From Selenomonadaceae bacterium (GTDB taxonomy: Bacteria > Bacillota > Negativicutes > Selenomonadales > Selenomonadaceae), in assembly GCA_016286075.1 (NCBI GenBank), contig JAEERZ010000066.1, positions 1 through 9,697 of the forward strand: a stretch of 9,697 nt of DNA. Direction: 5' to 3'. The translations under genes were made by a program, and so were the position numbers. Shown piece by piece: positions 6,806-9,697 of the stretch. Below the pieces are notes generated by a model. That model ran no database searches. It saw nothing but the letters and a program-made list of their open reading frames with translations, and was not told where the DNA came from. Numbering within the stretch: position 1 is the first letter of the stretch; each line of letters starts with the position of its first letter.

Positions 6806-7465
6806 ATGATTGTCTATGCGGTGGAACCGGGCGGAAAATATGTGACGGTCAAGGAAAGCCTTGCGCTGCACCCGGAAGGGAAGCGCGGTTTTTATGTGAA
6901 CCTGACGAATCAATGCACCTGCGCCTGCACATTTTGCCTGCGTTCGTTGAAGGAAATGGCGGAGGATCATTCGCTCTGGTTGAAAAACGAGCCTTCCGAG
7001 GAAGAAGTGTGGGCGGAAATTTCCGCTCTGCCCTGGGATAAGGTCGAAGAAATCGTTTTTTGCGGGTTCGGCGAACCGACCATGCGGCTGGAGGTCTTGA
7101 CGGGACTTTTGCGCCGGATTCGCGACGAGCATCCCGGCGTCAAGACGCGACTCAATACGAACGGCCTCTCGGATCTTCATTTCGGGCGGAATACGGCGCC
7201 GGATTTCGACGGCCTGCTGGACACGATTTCCATCAGCCTGAACGCGTCCAACGCCGAGCGGTATTTGGAACTGACCCGGAGCCGCTTCGGGCTGCCGTCT
7301 TTCGAGGCGATGCTGACTTTTGCGGAGCGGGCGAAAGCCTATGTGCCGGACGTGGTGCTGACGGTGGTCGATCATGTGGAAGACGACGGGGAGATTGCCC
7401 GGTGCAGGAAAATCTGCGAGGCTCGCGGCCTTCGGCTGCGGGTGCGGCCCTATGAGGCGGAATGA
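6806..7465 (+). CDS. small radical SAM protein, TatD-associated type
   Basis: A 219-residue radical SAM protein. CTCACTFC at 37-44 supplies the CxxxCxxC triad (C37, C41, C44) that holds the [4Fe-4S] cluster and SAM; GFGEP (87-91) is the SAM-binding GGE-like motif. LNTNG (116-120) and SISLNA (142-147) are further barrel strands. The chain is short, with no C-terminal SPASM or auxiliary cluster domain. The opening YVNLTNQC..CTFCLR and the length resemble the family named for its frequent linkage to TatD nucleases. That assignment is from memory of the family pattern, and no tatD is seen here. Function is unknown for the family. The ATG at 6806 has AAAGGGA upstream and lies 18 bp after ftsW, so it is probably co-transcribed. 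Confidence 0.85.
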   Translation: MIVYAVEPGGKYVTVKESLALHPEGKRGFYVNLTNQCTCACTFCLRSLKEMAEDHSLWLKNEPSEEEVWAEISALPWDKVEEIVFCGFGEPTMRLEVLTGLLRRIRDEHPGVKTRLNTNGLSDLHFGRNTAPDFDGLLDTISISLNASNAERYLELTRSRFGLPSFEAMLTFAERAKAYVPDVVLTVVDHVEDDGEIARCRKICEARGLRLRVRPYEAE

Positions 7466-7529
7466 CGGACGGGCGCGATAGAGAGAAAGAGCCCCGTTTT
7501 TTGGAAGTGTATGGGAAGAGGTATCTGCG

Positions 7530-8336
7530 ATGAAACATCTGATAATCGTGCGCGGCGGCGGCGAGCTTGGCACTGCGGCGGCCCATCGCCTGCACCGCGT
7601 GGGGTACAAAGTGCTGATACTTGAAAAGGCGCGGCCTTCCGCGCTGCGGCGTGAAATATCGTTTTCGGATGCGGTGTACGATGGGGAAAAGACGGTGGAA
7701 CGCGTGACCTGCGTCTGCGCCGAGAACCTGAAGACCGCGCTCTCGTTGATTTCGCAGGGGAAAGTCACGATGCTCGTCGATCCGACGGGTCGTTATGTGC
7801 GGAAATTTCCGCCGCATATTTTGGTAAACTCGCTGGACGGGAAGGAAGACGAATCGCGTCGTCCGCTTCCGGCGGATTTTCGCATCGGCCTCGGGGCGGG
7901 CTACTGCGCGCGGGAGGACGTCAACTGCGTCATCGAGACGGCCCGGAGCTATGACCTTGGCCGCATCATCTACAACGGCCGCTGCCGTCGATGGCAGACC
8001 GAGGAGGACGTCATCGTCGACGGCGGCTTCATACGGGCGGAAACGGCGGGCACGTTCAAGACGCCCCATACCATTTCCCATATCTTTCGGGCAGGGGAAA
8101 CGATAGGCGAGATTTATGACGACAATGGGCAGACCGTGCCGGTGATAACGCCGGTGGACGGCATCCTGCGCGGCATTATTCACGACAATTACCACGTCTC
8201 GGAAGGCATGGCGCTGGCGGAAATCGACCCGCGCATCGCGCCGGGCAACTGCTGCTTGATATCGGACAAGGCGCGCTGCGTTTCCGGCTCCGTGCTGGAA
8301 GCGATCATGGCCTTTGAGGAAGGCGTAAAACCATAA
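7530..8336 (+). CDS. yqeB: YqeB-family selenium-dependent molybdenum hydroxylase maturation protein
   Basis: A 268-residue protein. It opens with a nucleotide-binding Rossmann motif, IIVRGGGELGTAAAHRL (5-21). It continues with family-like blocks: SALRREISFSDAVYDG (37-52), IGLGAGYCAREDVNCVIET (119-137), LGRIIYNG (143-150), a C-terminal beta-rich part around TPVDGILRGII (207-217), and EIDPR (231-235). YqeB proteins accompany selenium-dependent molybdenum hydroxylases (xanthine dehydrogenase-like) and are thought to help insert labile selenium or mature the cofactor; the exact reaction is not established. The middle (LVDPTGRYVRKFPPH, 82-96) departs from the usual LVDA-type segment. The start ATG at 7530 follows GGGAAGAGG. 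A 64-bp gap separates it from the radical SAM gene, so it may belong to the same transcript. No hydroxylase, YqeC or SelD gene is in view. Confidence 0.85.
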   Translation: MKHLIIVRGGGELGTAAAHRLHRVGYKVLILEKARPSALRREISFSDAVYDGEKTVERVTCVCAENLKTALSLISQGKVTMLVDPTGRYVRKFPPHILVNSLDGKEDESRRPLPADFRIGLGAGYCAREDVNCVIETARSYDLGRIIYNGRCRRWQTEEDVIVDGGFIRAETAGTFKTPHTISHIFRAGETIGEIYDDNGQTVPVITPVDGILRGIIHDNYHVSEGMALAEIDPRIAPGNCCLISDKARCVSGSVLEAIMAFEEGVKP

Positions 8337-8342
8337 AATGAC

Positions 8343-8391
8343 AAAGAGAAACCCCGGCGCGGGAATTGAATCCGCGTCGGGGTCTCTCTTT
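8343..8391. terminator. bidirectional terminator between yqeB and hsp20
   Basis: A long inverted repeat runs AAAGAGA...TCTCTTT with an inner ACCCCG.CGCGG / CCGCG.CGGGGT stem and a short AT loop. On the plus strand only one mismatch and G-U pairs interrupt it. It ends in CTCTTTC on the plus strand and in TTTGTCATTTT on the minus strand. It sits between two convergent genes and would close both. Confidence 0.8.
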
Positions 8392-8416
8392 CAATATAAG
8401 GGAGGGGAATAGGGAG

Positions 8417-8878
8417 TTATTTGATTTCAATCTGACGGGCTACGTCGGCCTTCGCCTGTTTCGGCAGCTCGACTTTCAGCACGCCGTCCGTGAACTCGGC
8501 GCCGACCTTCGACTCGTCGATGCCGTCGATGTAGAAGGAGCGGGAAACGCTGCCCGTGGTACGCTCGCGGCGGATGTAGTTGCCGCTGTCGTCCTTTTCA
8601 TCCTTCCGCTCGTCCTTTTTCGCTTCGATGGTCAGGTAACTGTTCTCGTAGCGAAGGGCGATGTCTTCTTTCTTCACGCCCGGCAGCTCCGCCGTCAGTT
8701 CGTAGGCGTCGCCGTTGTCCTTCACGTCCACCCGGAAGGAGCCCGTCCCGCTCCAATTCGCGAACGGCGCCAGCGCCCCGTGGAAGAACGGCTCCCGGAA
8801 GATATCGAAAATCTGGTCGAACTCATCCTGACGTCTCGCTAAATCCTTCCTCTGTCCAAACGGTACCAATCCAAACAT
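8417..8878 (-). CDS. Hsp20/alpha-crystallin family small heat-shock protein
   Basis: A 153-residue holdase chaperone that binds unfolding proteins without ATP. The N-terminal arm (1-~45, MFGLVPFGQRKDLARR...) leads into an alpha-crystallin domain at ~45-142. This has FRVDVKDNGDAYELTAELPG (bounded by residue ~48 and ELPG), VKKEDI, the SVSRSF strand and the DGVLKVELPK block. The C-terminal RQIEIK carries the IxI tail motif that docks neighbouring subunits. A TTG three codons upstream at 8887 is in frame, but AAAGGAG would lie almost against it; the ATG at 8876-8878 has correct spacing and is preferred. The gene is single, with its own promoter near 9010-9037 and the shared terminator at 8343-8391. 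No CIRCE (HrcA) operator is seen upstream, so control is likely by another repressor, a leader structure or promoter strength. Confidence 0.93.
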   Translation of the reverse strand: MFGLVPFGQRKDLARRQDEFDQIFDIFREPFFHGALAPFANWSGTGSFRVDVKDNGDAYELTAELPGVKKEDIALRYENSYLTIEAKKDERKDEKDDSGNYIRRERTTGSVSRSFYIDGIDESKVGAEFTDGVLKVELPKQAKADVARQIEIK

Positions 8879-8888
8879 GATGTTCAAT

Positions 8889-9003
8889 CTCCTTTCATTC
8901 TATGCAGGTTGTTATTGGCCGGTTCTGTAAATCGTCCCCGGAAAGCCGGGCGGCCGCTTCACCTCCGTGGGGTCCCGCCGGACTTCCTCAGTTCCTCTTT
9001 ACG
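8889..9003 (-). other. structured 5' leader of the hsp20 mRNA
   Basis: Between the predicted start (~9003) and the ribosome site lies about 115 nt of GC-rich, strongly foldable sequence in an otherwise AT-rich intergenic region. On the minus strand AATCGT near the 5' end can pair with ACGATT about 75 nt later. This encloses GTCC-GGCG-GGAC and CCCGG-CTTT-CCGGG hairpins plus a GCGGCCGC palindrome. The final ~30 nt before the AAAGGAG site are unstructured by eye. I do not recognise a named RNA family. A regulatory leader is plausible, but the ribosome site does not appear directly sequestered, so this is not a clear ROSE or fourU thermometer. Confidence 0.45.
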
Positions 9004-9009
9004 ATTCTT

Positions 9010-9037
9010 ATTATACATCAAAAAATCAAAAAGTCAA
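9010..9037 (-). promoter_or_regulatory. promoter of hsp20
   Basis: On the minus strand there is TTGACT (9037-9032), a 16-bp T-rich spacer and a perfect TATAAT (9015-9010). The upstream DNA to ~9070 is A/T-tract rich and contains a second TTGACC (9045-9040), which could act as an UP-like or regulator region. This is a housekeeping-sigma promoter by consensus. Confidence 0.8.
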
Positions 9038-9088
9038 TAGGTCAAAACAACAAAAAGTAAAATTTTTCGCGATTTTTTGCCCGGCCGC

Positions 9089-9123
9089 AAAAAATCCCCG
9101 ACGGCGCGGGGCCGGCGGGGATT
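9089..9123 (-). terminator. second (distal) terminator after the 73-aa secreted protein gene
   Basis: On the minus strand AATCCCCG...CGGGGATT encloses an inner GCCG/CGGC stem with a GC loop, followed by TTTTTT (9094-9089). This is a classical intrinsic terminator about 70 bp after the stop codon. It also insulates the hsp20 promoter. Confidence 0.8.
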
Positions 9124-9136
9124 CAGGCACCAATGG

Positions 9137-9163
9137 AAAACCCCCGGCCCAAGGGACCGGGGG
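9137..9163 (-). terminator. first (proximal) terminator after the 73-aa secreted protein gene
   Basis: On the minus strand CCCCCGGTCCC pairs with GGGCCGGGGG (9163-9141), one G-U pair included, followed by TTTT (9140-9137). The T-run is short, which may explain the second terminator downstream. The tandem pair suggests the upstream gene is strongly transcribed. Confidence 0.7.
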
Positions 9164-9190
9164 CGAATAAATCAAGGTGTTTCCGGGTGA

Positions 9191-9412
9191 TTACTGCTTC
9201 TGCTGGTACTTGCCCATGCGGACATGATGGTCAGCGCCCTCCGGCTTCTCATACATGCCGCGGCGGACATCATAACGGTAGTTCTTGTTGCCGGAGGAGC
9301 CAAACGTCGGCTCGTCAGCCGCCTGCGCCGTTCCCGTGAAGGTAATGAGGGAGCCGCCCACAACCATCGCGCCCAGAGCAAGTGCGCAAAGACCTTTCAT
9401 CCACTTCTTCAT
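9191..9412 (-). CDS. 73-aa secreted mini-protein with signal peptide, function unknown
   Basis: The precursor is 73 residues. A Sec signal peptide is clear: basic MKKWMKG, a hydrophobic core LCALALGAMVVGG, and a GTAQA/A cleavage region around residues 31-32. The mature chain is only ~42 residues, hydrophilic and rich in Lys, Arg, Tyr, His and Gly (KNYRYDVRRGMY, ADHHVRMGKYQQKQ), without cysteines, so it is neither a lipoprotein nor disulfide-bonded. It is real rather than a chance frame: it has AAAGGAT upstream of the ATG at 9412, a good TATAAT promoter, and two intrinsic terminators. It stands alone, divergent from the membrane-protein gene. I do not recognise the family. A small envelope-associated, cation- or polymer-binding protein is possible, but nothing in the sequence proves it. 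Confidence 0.82.
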   Translation of the reverse strand: MKKWMKGLCALALGAMVVGGSLITFTGTAQAADEPTFGSSGNKNYRYDVRRGMYEKPEGADHHVRMGKYQQKQ

Positions 9413-9442
9413 GATTAGACCATCCTTTCTTCTTCTGAAATA

Positions 9443-9455
9443 GCGCGGTACGCGC
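9443..9455. promoter_or_regulatory. GCGCG-GTA-CGCGC dyad in the leader of the mini-protein gene
   Basis: A perfect 5-bp GC inverted repeat with a 3-base centre lies 20 bp downstream of the -10 box and 31 bp before the start codon. It could be an operator or a tiny 5' hairpin in the leader. Only the symmetry is seen. Confidence 0.3.
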
Positions 9456-9474
9456 CCGATATTCTTGCATATCT

Positions 9475-9483
9475 ATTATACCA
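9475..9483 (-). promoter_or_regulatory. extended -10 promoter of the 73-aa secreted protein gene
   Basis: On the minus strand TGGTATAAT gives a perfect -10 box (9480-9475) with the extended TG. No close TTGACA match is found 16-18 bp upstream, so the extended -10 probably carries recognition. The start is expected near 9468, leaving a leader of ~55 nt. Confidence 0.65.
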
Positions 9484-9562
9484 CTTTCCGGCAAATTGAA
9501 CAGGGGGCAACACAGAAAATTTTGCAAGATTCGAACAATTTTTCGCCCATCGTGCCGTCGAT

Positions 9563-9591
9563 TTGCCCGAAACGCTTCTGTCGTGTATAAT
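9563..9591 (+). promoter_or_regulatory. promoter of the truncated right-end gene
   Basis: TTGCCC (9563-9568), a 17-bp spacer and TATAAT (9586-9591) form a consensus-like promoter. It is divergent from the mini-protein promoter, with ~80 bp between the two cores. The start is expected near 9598. Confidence 0.75.
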
Positions 9592-9595
9592 AGAG

Positions 9596-9615
9596 GGGAG
9601 CCGGTTGCGGCTCCC
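9596..9615 (+). other. 5'-end hairpin in the leader of the right-end gene
   Basis: GGGAGCC (9596-9602) pairs perfectly with GGCTCCC (9609-9615) around a 6-nt loop. It starts almost exactly at the predicted transcription start, so the mRNA would begin with a stable stem. This could protect the 5' end from decay. There is no T-run, so it is not a terminator. Confidence 0.5.
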
Positions 9616-9646
9616 AGCCTATTCGATGGAGACGGGAGAGGATCGT

Positions 9647-9697
9647 GTGCTGAGATTCTGGTTGATGTATTGGGTGATGGCGATTCTGTTCACCATC
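9647..9697 (+). CDS. membrane protein N-terminus (truncated by the window end)
   Basis: Only 17 codons are visible: GTG start, then LRFWLMYWVMAILFTI, a hydrophobic stretch typical of a signal anchor or first membrane helix. The GTG at 9647 is preferred because GGAGAGG lies 5-6 bp upstream. An in-frame ATG at 9626 is possible but lacks a ribosome site. The promoter and leader hairpin directly upstream support a real gene. Too little is present to name a family. Confidence 0.55.
   Translation, partial: MLRFWLMYWVMAILFTI

Noticed and set aside
5675..7768. A 697-codon open frame on the minus strand
   Set aside because: It lies antisense to ftsW, the radical SAM gene and yqeB, which have clear motifs. 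The composition (rich in Arg, His, Gln) is that of a shadow frame in GC-rich DNA.
8900..8998. Strings GAGGAAGTCC and ACAGAACC in the hsp20 leader, resembling RNase P RNA conserved regions I and V
   Set aside because: Only ~75 nt separate them, the first is one base short of the consensus, and the specificity domain and other conserved regions are absent. Chance similarity is more likely than a reduced RNase P RNA.
8888..9060. CIRCE operator upstream of hsp20
   Set aside because: No TTAGCACTC-N9-GAGTGCTAA-like repeat is present.

Overview
The window looks like chromosomal DNA of a GC-rich anaerobic Firmicute, most likely of the Negativicutes (Selenomonas/Megasphaera-like). This rests on strong AGGAGG-type ribosome sites, TATAAT/TTGACA-type promoters, a ferredoxin-like split glutamate synthase and a YqeB-type selenium/molybdenum hydroxylase maturation gene. 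The taxon is inferred from gene content and style, not from a marker gene. No phage, transposase, CRISPR array, tRNA or rRNA is seen.

Left part (1-4028, minus strand): an operon for a three-gene glutamate synthase. It is read from right to left as a class II glutamine amidotransferase (2928-4028), an FMN/[Fe-S] synthase subunit with an added two-cluster ferredoxin domain (1309-2940), and a fusion of the GXGXG beta-helix domain to a GltD-type FAD oxidoreductase. The last gene starts at 1296 and runs off the window at base 1. The genes overlap or are packed ribosome-site-to-stop. Together they would move ammonia from glutamine onto 2-oxoglutarate using NAD(P)H or ferredoxin electrons.

Central control region (4029-4452): the synthase operon has a good promoter at about 4270-4298. 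A 21-bp stem followed by T-runs (4181-4240) stands between that promoter and the first gene, so the leader looks like an attenuator. Between it and the gene lies a dense, about 130-bp palindromic element with four hairpins and four copies of ATCTCAG or its complement. A separate promoter drives the rightward genes.

Right-hand plus-strand group (4453-8336): a DEDDh exonuclease, a FtsW/RodA-type SEDS protein overlapping it by 23 bp, a small TatD-associated-type radical SAM protein, and YqeB. The first three are closely spaced. yqeB follows after 64 bp and ends at a bidirectional terminator (8343-8391) shared with the convergent small heat-shock gene.

Right end (8417-9697): an Hsp20 gene on the minus strand with an AT-rich promoter and a foldable leader of about 120 nt. 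Next is a 73-residue secreted mini-protein gene on the minus strand with its own promoter and two tandem terminators. A divergent promoter drives a membrane-protein gene cut off by the window end. The points most worth a second look are the gltB leader attenuator, the palindromic element, the hsp20 leader and the tiny secreted protein.
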